Source: Haloarcula vallismortis ATCC 29715 (GTDB taxonomy: Archaea > Halobacteriota > Halobacteria > Halobacteriales > Haloarculaceae). From it: a stretch of 64,000 nucleotides of DNA. The DNA lies in assembly GCF_000337775.1 (NCBI RefSeq), contig NZ_AOLQ01000065.1, forward strand, positions 124,001 through 188,000, read 5' to 3'. The first letter of the stretch is position 1. Each line of letters begins with the position of its first letter. Positions 1 to 8,639 of the stretch are shown here, in pieces. Below the pieces are notes generated by a model. That model was not told where the DNA came from. It was given only the letters and a program-made list of their open reading frames with translations, and ran no database searches. The translations under genes and the position numbers were made by a program.

Positions 1-729
1 AAGGTCGTCCTCGCACAGAGCCTCACGGTCGCGCTGGCGGCTGACCTGTCGGTCCCGGACGTGATGGCCCGACTCTCTCGGACGTACCCGGACTGCTACC
101 GGTTCATGCTGTCGCCCGAGGCCGGCGGCACCTTCTTTGGAGCCACGCCGGAGCGGCTGGTCTCGGTTCGCGGGCGAACCGTCCGGACAGAGGCGCTGGC
201 TGGCTCGACCGGGCGGGGCGACACCCCTGCCGAGGACGAGTGGCTTGCCGCTGAACTCCTCGACAGCGAGAAGGACCGCCACGAGCAGAAGCTCGTCGCC
301 GACGCGATACGGGACCAGCTCGAACCGTTCGCCTCGACGGTCCGCATCGGCGACCGGACCATCCGCCGGCTCGCCACGGTGCAGCACCTCCGAACGTCGA
401 TAACGGCGGAACTCGACGACGACGAGCACGTCCTCTCGCTGGTCGAGGCGCTGCACCCGACGCCGGCCGTCGGCGGCCTGCCGCCGGACGCGGCGCTGCG
501 AACCATCCGCGAGACAGAGGCGTTCGACCGCGGCTGGTACGCCGCCCCGATTGGCTGGGTCGACGCCGCCGGCAACGGGACCTTCGCCGTCGGCATCCGC
601 TCGGCCGTCGCCACGGCGCGCGAGGCGACCCTCTTCGCGGGTGCGGGCATCGTCGCGGACAGCGACCCCGACCGCGAGTGGGACGAGGTCCAGCTCAAGT
701 ACCGGCCGATACTGGACGAACTAGAATGA
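1..729 (+). CDS. menF: Isochorismate synthase, 5' end outside the window
   Basis: Converts chorismate to isochorismate, the entry step of menaquinone synthesis. The reading frame is open from base 1, so the N-terminus is missing and only the C-terminal chorismate-binding domain is visible. It opens with KVVLAQS and continues with GATPERLV, the EALAGS block, SEKDRHEQ (the conserved Glu/Lys/His region) and PTPAVGGLP, all typical of the MenF/EntC/PabB fold. The stop overlaps the menD start by 4 bases (ATGA), so the two genes are translationally coupled. The menD neighbour favours MenF over anthranilate or aminodeoxychorismate synthase. I am confident of the family and nearly so of the reaction. 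Confidence 0.93.
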   Translation, partial: KVVLAQSLTVALAADLSVPDVMARLSRTYPDCYRFMLSPEAGGTFFGATPERLVSVRGRTVRTEALAGSTGRGDTPAEDEWLAAELLDSEKDRHEQKLVADAIRDQLEPFASTVRIGDRTIRRLATVQHLRTSITAELDDDEHVLSLVEALHPTPAVGGLPPDAALRTIRETEAFDRGWYAAPIGWVDAAGNGTFAVGIRSAVATAREATLFAGAGIVADSDPDREWDEVQLKYRPILDELE

Positions 730-2504
730 CGGCCCCGAACGTCAACACGCTGTGGGCCGAGACGCTCGTGTCCGAACTCGCCGCGGGCGGTGTCGACGCG
801 GTGTGTCTCTCGCCCGGCAGTCGCTCGACGCCGCTGACGGTCGCGTTCGCCGAGCACCCCGATATCGAGGTGTTCTCCCATCTCGACGAACGGTCAGCGG
901 CCTTCTTCGCGCTTGGGCGCGCCCGTCGAACTGGCGAGCCAACGCCGCTGGTCTGCACATCGGGAACCGCTGCGGCGAACTACCACCCGGCGGTCATCGA
1001 AGCCAATCAGTCGGGCGTTCCGCTGCTCCTGCTGACGGCGGACCGTCCGCCGGAACTCATCGACAGCGGGGCGAACCAGACCGTCGACCAGGAGAAACTG
1101 TACGGCGACGCCGTCCGCTGGTATCGGGATATGCCCGAGCCGGAGGCCGAGCCACGGAAAATGCGGATGCTTCGGACGACGGCGGCCCGGGCACTCGCGA
1201 AGAGTACCGGACGCAATCCTGGCCCGGTCCACCTGAACTGTCGGTTCCGGAAGCCGCTGGAACCGACGCCGACGCCCGACGACGACCCGGCGGGCGTGCC
1301 GGCCGACTGGGCGGGCGGCGACGACGCGGCCGAAGCCGGCCGCGACGGCCCGTTCGTCTCGACGAGCGAAGGAGTCGCCACGCCGGACGAGCGGACGGTG
1401 CGCCGTGTACAGGACGCGCTTCGGGCCGCCGAACGGGGCCTCATCGTCGCTGGTCCGGCCGATCAAGGGCTCAGCGCAGAATCGCTTGAACAGCTGGCGT
1501 CGGCGACTGGCTTCCCCGTCCTCGCAGACCCGCTCTCTGGCCTGCGGTTCGGCCCGCATGTCGACCGCCTTGACGTGCCGGTCTGTAGCGGCTATGACGG
1601 CTATCTCGGCAGTGATGGCGTCGAGTGGAGCGACCCCGACGTGGTCGTCCGCTTCGGCGCGTCGCCGACCTCGAAGCCGCTGCGTCACTACCTCCGGGAC
1701 GCCGACTGTCGGCAGTTTGTCGTCGACCCGAGCGGGGGATGGCCAGAGGCGGAGTTCACCGCCACGGACCTGCTCGTCGCCGACGAAGACGCCACCGCGG
1801 ACGCGCTCGCATCAGGGTCGCTGGGTAGCGTTGCGGCATCGTGGCGCGAGCGGTTCGCCAGGGCGGAACGAATTCACTGGGACGCCGTCGACGATGCTGC
1901 CGCCGAAACCTACTGGGAGGGGGGCGTCCTCGCAGACGTGGCGGCACTGGCCCCTGACCCGGCCACGCTGTTCGTCTCAAACAGCATGCCGATACGGGAC
2001 ATGGACCGCTTCGGCCGGCCCCGCGACGCCGATCTGACCGTGCTGGGCAACCGCGGAGCCAGCGGTATCGATGGCATCACGTCGACGGCGCTGGGGGCTG
2101 GCAGCGCGACGGCGGATCCGCTCGTGCTGGTCACGGGTGATCTGGCGTACTACCACGACATGAACGGCCTGCTCGCGCTCGGTCGCTGTGCGGTCGACGC
2201 GACGGTCGTCCTCGTAAACAACGACGGGGGCGGTATCTTCCATATGCTCCCGATCGATGACCACCCGACCTTCGAGGACCAGTTCCGAACGCCACACGGT
2301 CTCGATTTCGAACCCACGGAGGCGCTCTACTCGCTGGAGTTCGAGCGGGCGGCCGACCGCCGGCAGTTCCGCGAGCGGTTCGGTGCATCGGTCGAATCCG
2401 ACGGCACACAGGTCATCGAGGTCCAGTTCGACGCCGGCGACAGCCACGCGGTCAGGGACCGGGTTGCCCGGCAGGTCGGCGACGCCCTCGGTGGCGACCG
2501 TTAG
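726..2504 (+). CDS. menD: SEPHCHC synthase (2-succinyl-5-enolpyruvyl-6-hydroxy-3-cyclohexene-1-carboxylate synthase)
   Basis: A thiamine-diphosphate enzyme of 592 aa that joins 2-oxoglutarate to isochorismate. The N-terminal Pyr domain includes VCLSPGSRSTPL and CTSGTAAANYHPA. The C-terminal ThDP/Mg domain carries GNRGASGIDG, GDLAYYHDMNG and NNDGGGIF. The length fits the family. The ATG at 726 overlaps the menF stop; longer in-frame starts upstream would run back into menF. The gene converges on a J-domain gene with a 4-base overlap of stop codons. Confidence 0.96.
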   Translation: MTAPNVNTLWAETLVSELAAGGVDAVCLSPGSRSTPLTVAFAEHPDIEVFSHLDERSAAFFALGRARRTGEPTPLVCTSGTAAANYHPAVIEANQSGVPLLLLTADRPPELIDSGANQTVDQEKLYGDAVRWYRDMPEPEAEPRKMRMLRTTAARALAKSTGRNPGPVHLNCRFRKPLEPTPTPDDDPAGVPADWAGGDDAAEAGRDGPFVSTSEGVATPDERTVRRVQDALRAAERGLIVAGPADQGLSAESLEQLASATGFPVLADPLSGLRFGPHVDRLDVPVCSGYDGYLGSDGVEWSDPDVVVRFGASPTSKPLRHYLRDADCRQFVVDPSGGWPEAEFTATDLLVADEDATADALASGSLGSVAASWRERFARAERIHWDAVDDAAAETYWEGGVLADVAALAPDPATLFVSNSMPIRDMDRFGRPRDADLTVLGNRGASGIDGITSTALGAGSATADPLVLVTGDLAYYHDMNGLLALGRCAVDATVVLVNNDGGGIFHMLPIDDHPTFEDQFRTPHGLDFEPTEALYSLEFERAADRRQFRERFGASVESDGTQVIEVQFDAGDSHAVRDRVARQVGDALGGDR

Positions 2505-3454
2505 AGTCGCAACACCGACGCCGTCAACAGCGACAGTCCGAACGGGAGCCACGTCCCCGACAGTGCGAGCGCTCCAATGAGCGAGACCGCACTGATGTTC
2601 AGCGTGAAAAGCAGCACTGTCGTCGCTAGGCTCCAGCTCCCGAACACCATGATCGCGATAGTGGGTTCGGACTGGAGGTAGCCGACCATGAAGACGGTAC
2701 AGATACCGATTGTCACGTTGACCCACAGCGGAAACGCCGGCAGCAGCGCGCTGAACAGCATCACCGGGTAGAGGGCGAACGTGATGGCAAACAGCGTCAG
2801 CCCCCGGCCGGTCGGCATCTCCAGAATCGACCCGCGGGATGGGGTGTCGGTCTGGCGGACGGAGTACGCTGACGACGAACTCCATGTAGCGCCGTTACTG
2901 CCGCTGTCGCCGAAGCCGCTGGTCGCAGCGGTCTCGGAACGCCGGGTCGACTCTGCGTTCGACGCGGTCGTCGTTCCGCCGGTCCCGTCTGTCGACTGCT
3001 CGTCGCTCGCCGACGTCTCTGCAGCAGCGGTCGAGCGCTCGTTTCGGTCCTCGGAGACGCGGTCTCTGGCGGCCCGCTCGCGCCGGGCCCGCTCCCGAGC
3101 GCTGGTTCGAGACGCGCGTCGGTCGGTGCTTGCTTCGGCTCGGTCACCAGCCGATGTAGACCCGTCATAGCCCGCTCGCCGTGCCGCTTCCGCCGCGCTA
3201 CTGCCGTCGTCGTCCGCCGCACTACTTTCGCCCGCGACGTAGGCGTCGTGACCCAGCCGGTCGTACCGCGCCCGCTCGGCCTCGTCAGTGAGCACGTCGC
3301 GGGCTTCGATGAGCCGCTGTGTCGCCTCGCCGGCGTCGGCCGCATCGCTCACGTCGGGATGGGTCTCCTTCAGCCGCTCCCGGTACGCCGCTTCGATGGC
3401 CGCCGTCGAGGCGTCGGTCGGAACGCCCAGCACCTCGTAGAACGTCTCCGTCAT
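2501..3454 (-). CDS. DnaJ-like J-domain membrane protein
   Basis: A protein of 317 aa from the ATG at 3454, chosen because MTETFYEVLGV starts the J domain directly; an upstream in-frame start would add 15 unconserved residues. Residues about 4-65 form a J domain with the HPD motif (ETHPDVS), which in other J proteins stimulates an Hsp70 ATPase. Residues about 70-215 are a low-complexity Ala/Ser/Arg/Glu linker. About four hydrophobic segments fill the C-terminal 100 residues. It is probably a membrane-anchored co-chaperone facing the cytoplasm. It overlaps menD tail to tail and has no evident role in quinone synthesis. Confidence 0.85.
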   Translation of the reverse strand: MTETFYEVLGVPTDASTAAIEAAYRERLKETHPDVSDAADAGEATQRLIEARDVLTDEAERARYDRLGHDAYVAGESSAADDDGSSAAEAARRAGYDGSTSAGDRAEASTDRRASRTSARERARRERAARDRVSEDRNERSTAAAETSASDEQSTDGTGGTTTASNAESTRRSETAATSGFGDSGSNGATWSSSSAYSVRQTDTPSRGSILEMPTGRGLTLFAITFALYPVMLFSALLPAFPLWVNVTIGICTVFMVGYLQSEPTIAIMVFGSWSLATTVLLFTLNISAVSLIGALALSGTWLPFGLSLLTASVLRL

Positions 3455-3512
3455 GCCGGACGTAGCACCTGCAAGCGAGCGACTGACGTTAGCTGCCACC
3501 GACCCCGATCAG

Positions 3513-3821
3513 TCACTCGTTCTCGACGCCTCCTTCGGACTCTGTGCCGCGTTCGTACGACTCAGACGGCCGCTGATAGGTCCCGCCGGGACCAGCCGAC
3601 TCCGATTCTTGGGCGCGTGCTGTGGCGAGCCGTTCCAGCGCGGTCGCGATGCGTTCCAGAATGAAGACGAATCGCACGAACAGGTACAGGAGCCAGGGGA
3701 CCACGGCTACTATCAGGCCGAGCAGAATCTGCTGGACGATAACGACACTGTACACCAGAATCACCACCGAAACGACGCCAAACAGCGCCAGTATCGGTTT
3801 CCGGTTCCGTGTGGAGGGCAT
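3513..3821 (-). CDS. Small two-helix membrane protein
   Basis: 102 aa from the ATG at 3821; an ATG at 3836 would add five residues and I cannot decide between them. Two adjacent hydrophobic segments (about residues 9-50) are followed by an amphipathic stretch with ERIATALERLATA and a polar, Glu/Ser-rich tail. No catalytic motif is visible and I do not recognise the family. It sits upstream of the J-domain membrane protein on the same strand, 58 bases away, so the two could share a transcript. Confidence 0.65.
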   Translation of the reverse strand: MPSTRNRKPILALFGVVSVVILVYSVVIVQQILLGLIVAVVPWLLYLFVRFVFILERIATALERLATARAQESESAGPGGTYQRPSESYERGTESEGGVENE

Positions 3822-3916
3822 CGCTAGTGGATTCACGTGCGCGACACCAAAGCGTTTCCTCCGCTGTGAGAGCGCGTACGAGGAATCTTTTTGCGACGGC
3901 CGTCCCGAGCCACGGT

Positions 3917-4876
3917 ATGGTCTCTGAGTTATTCGACCCGGAGCGGTGGAGTGCCATCGACCGGTTCGACTTCGCCGACATCACCTATCACCGTTCGACC
4001 GATACTGGCGCAGTACGTATCGCCTTCGACCGGCCGGAGAAACGCAACGCCTTCCGCCCGGAGACAGTCGATGAGCTCGCGACGGCGCTGGACCACGCCA
4101 AGCGCCAGACCGACGTTGGCTGCGTCATCATCACTGGGAACGGCCCCTCGCCGAAGGACGGCGGCTGGGCGTTTTGCTCCGGCGGGGACCAGAGCATTCG
4201 AGGTGAGAGCGGGTACGAGTACAGCGAGTCGCCACACGACTCGGACACAGCGAGCGGGGAGCAGAGCGACCCGCGAGACACAGAAGTCAGCGATGGCGTG
4301 GAAGACGACACGCCGGAGAACGTCGGCCGCCTCCACATTCTCGAAGTCCAGCGCCAGATCCGCCACATCCCCAAGCCCGTCGTCGCCGTCGTTCCGGGGT
4401 GGGCCGTCGGCGGCGGCCACTCGCTGCACGTCGTCTGTGACCTCACGCTCGCCAGCGAGGAGCACGCGAAATTCCTCCAGACGGACCCCGACGTGGGGAG
4501 CTTCGACGGCGGCTTCGGCTCGGCGTATCTCGCGCGACAGGTCGGCCAGAAGAAAGCCCGAGAGGTGTTCTTCCTCGGAAAGACCTACGACGCCGAAGAA
4601 GCCGCCGACATGGGGATGGTCAACGACGTGGTGCCACACGAAGAGCTTGAGGACACTGCCATCGAGTGGGCCGAGCGGATGAACGAGAAGTCACCAACTG
4701 CGATGCGGATGCTCAAGTACGCCTTCAACCTCGATTCGGACGGCATGGTCGGCCAGCAGGTGTTCGCCGGCGAGGCGACGCGGCTGGCGTACATGACCGA
4801 CGAGGCCCAGGAGGGCCGGGACGCGTTTAACGAGGGCCGGAAGCCGGATTTCGACGGCGTGCCGTGGCACTACTAA
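3917..4876 (+). CDS. menB: 1,4-dihydroxy-2-naphthoyl-CoA synthase
   Basis: Crotonase-fold enzyme of 319 aa that closes the second ring of menaquinone from o-succinylbenzoyl-CoA. EKRNAFRPETVDEL and the oxyanion-hole regions FCSGGDQ and GWAVGGGHSLHVVCDL are clear, followed by QTDPDVGSFDGGFGS and the C-terminal region ending PDFDGVPWHY, characteristic of MenB. An Asp/Glu/Ser-rich insertion of about 35 residues after SGGDQ is typical of haloarchaeal acidic expansion. The ATG at 3917 is the first start that gives the family N-terminus (MVSELFDPERW). Confidence 0.96.
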   Translation: MVSELFDPERWSAIDRFDFADITYHRSTDTGAVRIAFDRPEKRNAFRPETVDELATALDHAKRQTDVGCVIITGNGPSPKDGGWAFCSGGDQSIRGESGYEYSESPHDSDTASGEQSDPRDTEVSDGVEDDTPENVGRLHILEVQRQIRHIPKPVVAVVPGWAVGGGHSLHVVCDLTLASEEHAKFLQTDPDVGSFDGGFGSAYLARQVGQKKAREVFFLGKTYDAEEAADMGMVNDVVPHEELEDTAIEWAERMNEKSPTAMRMLKYAFNLDSDGMVGQQVFAGEATRLAYMTDEAQEGRDAFNEGRKPDFDGVPWHY

Positions 4877-4930
4877 GCGATGGTTGACCGGGCGTTGTAG
4901 GGATCGACGGGGACGGAAGAAGCTACGCGC

Positions 4931-5281
4931 TCAGTCCTCGTAGGCGAGGGTCATGACCCACTGCGAGAACGTGTCGTCGTGGGGGTCGACTTCTTCGTCG
5001 CCGATGAACGGCGAGAGCTGGTCCCCGGCCATCAGGAGCGAGAAGTCGAGGTCGCGGGCTGCGGGCGTCAGGTAGTACGTGTTATGGCCCTCGTACACAG
5101 TCTCCTCGCGCTGGATGAGGTCCTTCTCGAACAGAGACTCGACGATGCGACTTCCCTTCCGCGAGGAAACGTCGAGTTCCTTCCAGAAGTCGCTCTGGTG
5201 GATGCCACCGGACTCACGAATCAGTTCGAGCCCGGCCCGCTCGCCGTCAGAAAGGTCCGCCTCCGACGCTGCTGAACTCAT
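4931..5281 (-). CDS. Winged-helix transcriptional regulator
   Basis: 116 aa. Residues about 14-75 read as a winged helix-turn-helix (ELIRESGGIHQSDFWKELDVSSRKGSRIVESL, then a wing with YYLTPA), as in MarR/Lrp-like haloarchaeal regulators. The C-terminal 40 residues have no known ligand domain. It lies among menaquinone genes, between menB and the menA-C-E operon, and shares its strand with the NRDE gene 27 bases upstream. Control of the men genes is possible but only by position. Confidence 0.8.
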   Translation of the reverse strand: MSSAASEADLSDGERAGLELIRESGGIHQSDFWKELDVSSRKGSRIVESLFEKDLIQREETVYEGHNTYYLTPAARDLDFSLLMAGDQLSPFIGDEEVDPHDDTFSQWVMTLAYED

Positions 5282-5308
5282 GTATTGTGTACACCGTGAG
5301 ACGGCCGC

Positions 5309-6046
5309 TTAAATCTGACCTTCGACCGGGCGGTACGGTGTCCGGCACGGCGGCCCGTCCGCGTACTGATACTCGTAGTCAGCACCCAGCGTGATGAGCG
5401 ACGACGACCGCGTCCCGAAGCCGTCGCCGTGGATGCAGACGCCGTACTCGTGGTCGCTGATAGTATCGCCCGCCCGTCCGAGCCACTTGTCGGCGGATTC
5501 ACCGGGCTCCGGAACAAGCGCCTCGTGGAGCCGCGTCGCGTTGTTTGCCTGTTCTTCACCGGCGTCGGGCCGATGGGCCGGAATCCGGTAGTCGCCGTCC
5601 GCGCCGACGTTGACGACGACGTGAATGCCGGGCTGGAAGTTTCGGACAGCGAGTTGCCCGTCCCATTCCAGCAGGACCGCGGCGTTCTCGTCGGCCAGCA
5701 GGAGATTGAAGCCCGAGTACTCGGCCTCGCGGGTCGCCTGCTCGACCGCACGGGCGGCGGACTCAGCACTCTCGTGACCGAGCGTGTCCCGAACCAACAG
5801 CCCGCGTGAGCGGTCGCCGGCCAGGTCTGTCTCAACCCAGCGGTTGGTCACCGCCGCAAGCAGGCCGTGTTCGTTGTAGCCGATCCACGTCCCGTCGGCT
5901 TCCTCGTCGGCCGGCGCGACGACCTGACTCCCCCAGTGGCGCTGTTGTGGCGACTGCGACGGCCGGTCAAGCCGTTCGTCGCGGTTCGCCGCGACGGCGA
6001 CCGGCGTCCCGTCGAAGACCTGCCACGCGAGGACGATTGTACACAC
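5309..6046 (-). CDS. NRDE (TANGO2-like) family protein
   Basis: 245 aa beginning MCTIVLAWQ, where Cys2 would become the N-terminal residue of an Ntn-hydrolase-like fold, followed by AANRDER, the signature that names the family, then GTWIGYNEHG and AVTNRW. Family members occur in bacteria, archaea and eukaryotes (TANGO2, linked to heme and lipid handling), but the biochemical role is unsettled. It lies between menE and the winged-helix regulator, all on the minus strand. Confidence 0.88.
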   Translation of the reverse strand: MCTIVLAWQVFDGTPVAVAANRDERLDRPSQSPQQRHWGSQVVAPADEEADGTWIGYNEHGLLAAVTNRWVETDLAGDRSRGLLVRDTLGHESAESAARAVEQATREAEYSGFNLLLADENAAVLLEWDGQLAVRNFQPGIHVVVNVGADGDYRIPAHRPDAGEEQANNATRLHEALVPEPGESADKWLGRAGDTISDHEYGVCIHGDGFGTRSSSLITLGADYEYQYADGPPCRTPYRPVEGQI

Positions 6047-6097
6047 AGGACCTCGTACGCTGTGGACGTAAAAAACCGCTTGGCCACTTGCTCCGAG

Positions 6098-7600
6098 CTA
6101 CTGGGTTGATTCGCTCGCCTCGTCAGCAGCCGCGAACCGCGACCGGACGGCGGACCGGTCAACGGTGCCCGACGCCGTCCGCGGGAGCACGTCGGTGACC
6201 CGGACCGTCTTCGGGACTTCGTACGGCGCGAGCCGCTCGGCACAATGGTCACGCACTATCTCCGGCGAGACATCCCCGACGACCAGCGCGGCGACGCGCT
6301 GGCCCCACTCCTCGTCTGACAGACCCACCACGGCAGCGTCCTCGACACCGGGATGGTCCCGCACCACCGCAGCGACCGTACTCGCATCGACGTTCTCTCC
6401 GCCGGTCACAATCTGGTCGTCGACGCGGCCCTCGACCCAGAGGCGACCGTCGGCGTCGCGGTAGCCGAGGTCGCCCGTCCGGAAGCCGAACTCGCCGAAC
6501 GCCGCGCCGTCGCCGCCCAGATAGCCCGGCGTCACCGTGGGGCCGTCGACAGCTATCTCGCCGCGTTCGCCGGGGTCGCAGGGCTCCCCGTCCGCGACGA
6601 CCGTCGCGTCGGTGAATACGAGCGGCTGGCCGACGGTGCCGGCGTGTTCGAAGGCCGTCTCGGGCCGCGCCGTCGCTATCTGGGACGCCGTCTCGGTCAT
6701 CCCGTAGGTGGGACAGACTGGCACGCCCCGCTCCCGGCAGCGCTCGATGAGTGACTCGCTGGCCGGGCCGCCGCCAAGCAGGACGAACCGGAGCGAGGAC
6801 GGCGGCTCCCAACCGGCGTCCAGTAGCCGCGAGAGCATCGTCGGCACCAGCGAGACACCCGTCACCTCGTGCTCTGCGACGACCCGTTGCGTCGCTGCGG
6901 CGTCGAACGACTGCTGGACGACGACGGCGGTGCCATACAGGGCGCTCCGGACGAAGGGGGCCAGCCCGCCCATATGGTAGGTTGGCAGGCAGACCAGCCA
7001 GCGGTCCGTCGGCAAGACCCCGAGGCGGTACGACGATGCGACGGCGCTGGCGACGAGGTTGCCGACAGTCAGCCGGACGCCTTTCGGCTCGCTGGTCGTC
7101 CCCGAGGTGAAGATGACGAGCTGTGTGTCCGTCCGGGACAGGGTCGCTGGCGGCACGTCGGTCTCGCGGTCGGCTCCTGTGCCGTCCGGCGTGACTGGCA
7201 GGTCATCCACCGGGACGACCGGACATGTCGCCGTCTCCGTGGCGAGGTCGTGCGTCGACGGCGCACAGACCAGCAGGTCCGCCCCGACCGTCGCACACTG
7301 CGCTCGGAGCGTCGCCGCGTCGAGTTCGACGTTTAGCGGTGCGAGCGTCGCCCCCAGCCGCATCGCCGCGAACAGGAGCGTGCCGACCGCCGGTCGAGTC
7401 GGCAGGAGCGTCGCGACCGTAGGGTCCGTGCCGTCGATTCGTTGGTCGAATTCGGCAGCCACCGCGTCGACAGCGGCGTCGAGTTCGCGGTAGGTGACCG
7501 CCGCCCCCGATTCCGCCGCGACCATCGCCGTTCGGTCGGGCGTGGTGTCGGCGCGGTGGGTCACGAGGTCCCTCGTCGGCCAGTCGACGGGGTCACGCAT
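6098..7600 (-). CDS. menE: o-succinylbenzoate-CoA ligase
   Basis: ANL-superfamily adenylating enzyme of 500 aa that activates o-succinylbenzoate with ATP and CoA. FTSGTTSEPKGVRLT is the P-loop (A3 motif), YGMTETASQ is A5, FRTGDLGYRDADGRLWVEGRVDD is A7/A8, and PRTASGTVDRSAV carries the C-terminal catalytic region, where the expected Lys is Val. It overlaps the end of menC by 8 bases and is the third gene of a menA-menC-menE transcript. Context decides MenE over other acyl-CoA ligases. Confidence 0.93.
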   Translation of the reverse strand: MRDPVDWPTRDLVTHRADTTPDRTAMVAAESGAAVTYRELDAAVDAVAAEFDQRIDGTDPTVATLLPTRPAVGTLLFAAMRLGATLAPLNVELDAATLRAQCATVGADLLVCAPSTHDLATETATCPVVPVDDLPVTPDGTGADRETDVPPATLSRTDTQLVIFTSGTTSEPKGVRLTVGNLVASAVASSYRLGVLPTDRWLVCLPTYHMGGLAPFVRSALYGTAVVVQQSFDAAATQRVVAEHEVTGVSLVPTMLSRLLDAGWEPPSSLRFVLLGGGPASESLIERCRERGVPVCPTYGMTETASQIATARPETAFEHAGTVGQPLVFTDATVVADGEPCDPGERGEIAVDGPTVTPGYLGGDGAAFGEFGFRTGDLGYRDADGRLWVEGRVDDQIVTGGENVDASTVAAVVRDHPGVEDAAVVGLSDEEWGQRVAALVVGDVSPEIVRDHCAERLAPYEVPKTVRVTDVLPRTASGTVDRSAVRSRFAAADEASESTQ

Positions 7601-8639
7601 CGGTCCCCACCTCCGCGGGGTCGACGCCGAGGCCGGTCTTTTGTGGGACTGACATCGCGCCGTCAGTTACCGTCGTCGGGTCCGGCGCGAGGTCGACGGC
7701 AAGTCGGTCACCGGTCGCCAGACCGCAGGCCCCGATATCGGGCACCGCGGCGGCGACGTGCAGCGCCGCGAGGCGGGCGACGACGGCGTCGATGGTCGTC
7801 GTGACGACCGGCTCGACGCCCTGCTCGCGGGCACGCAGGGCCAGCGTGTGGGCGTTCCCCGGGCCGCCCAGCACCATCGGTTTCAGTATCAACACGTCGG
7901 CCGCGTCGGCGTCGAGTACGCTGTCGACCCGGCGGTCGACGAGTGATTCGTCGAGCGCGATACCGACGCCCTCGCCCCGGAGCGCGGCGTGCCCGGCGAG
8001 GTCGTCGGCCGGGAGCGGCTGTTCGACGTATGCGACGCCCAGAGGCGCGAGTCGGTCGACGGCGTCTTCGGCCTGTCCGCGGGACCACGCGCCGTTGGCA
8101 TCGGCTCGCAGGGTCACGTCGTCGCCCACCCGCTCGCGGACGGCCCGAACGCGCTCCACATCTTCGGCAACGGATCGCTTCCCGATTTTGAGCTTACAGC
8201 AGTCATAGCCCGCCTTGACCGCCTGCTCGACGGCGTCAGCTGTCTCCGTTGGCGACCCATCGCCAACCGTCGCATTGACCGGAACCCGGTCGCATCGCCT
8301 GTCAGGCTCGAACCACTGGTACAGCGGCACGCCGTCGGCTTTGGCGTCGGCGTCCAGTAGCGCGGTCGCGAAGCCATGTCGGGCGGCCGGGACCGAAGCG
8401 GCGTCCAGCGACAGGAGGATATCCGTATGCCCGCCGTCAGTCGCGACTGTGGCTGCGTCGTCGAGCCCGCGGTGGCAGTTGTCGAGCGATTCCGTCCAGC
8501 CCGGGAGCGGGGTGGCTTCGCCGACGCCGGTTTCGCCGCGGTGGTCGTAGCGGACGACGAATCCAGACCGCTCGCGTATCGTCTCCCGCGCGGTGGCGAG
8601 CGGGCTCGACAGCGGGAGCGAAAACGGGTCGACCTTCAT
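7593..8639 (-). CDS. menC: o-succinylbenzoate synthase
   Basis: Enolase-superfamily (muconate lactonizing) enzyme of 348 aa that dehydrates SHCHC. The catalytic KxK is in CCKLKIGKR. The metal ligands sit in LRADANGAW (Asp), YVEQPL (Glu) and IALDESL (Asp), with the second catalytic Lys in LILKPMVLGG. All are intact. It starts at the ATG overlapping the menA stop by 4 bases and overlaps menE by 8 bases, so the three are tightly coupled. Confidence 0.95.
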   Translation of the reverse strand: MKVDPFSLPLSSPLATARETIRERSGFVVRYDHRGETGVGEATPLPGWTESLDNCHRGLDDAATVATDGGHTDILLSLDAASVPAARHGFATALLDADAKADGVPLYQWFEPDRRCDRVPVNATVGDGSPTETADAVEQAVKAGYDCCKLKIGKRSVAEDVERVRAVRERVGDDVTLRADANGAWSRGQAEDAVDRLAPLGVAYVEQPLPADDLAGHAALRGEGVGIALDESLVDRRVDSVLDADAADVLILKPMVLGGPGNAHTLALRAREQGVEPVVTTTIDAVVARLAALHVAAAVPDIGACGLATGDRLAVDLAPDPTTVTDGAMSVPQKTGLGVDPAEVGTDA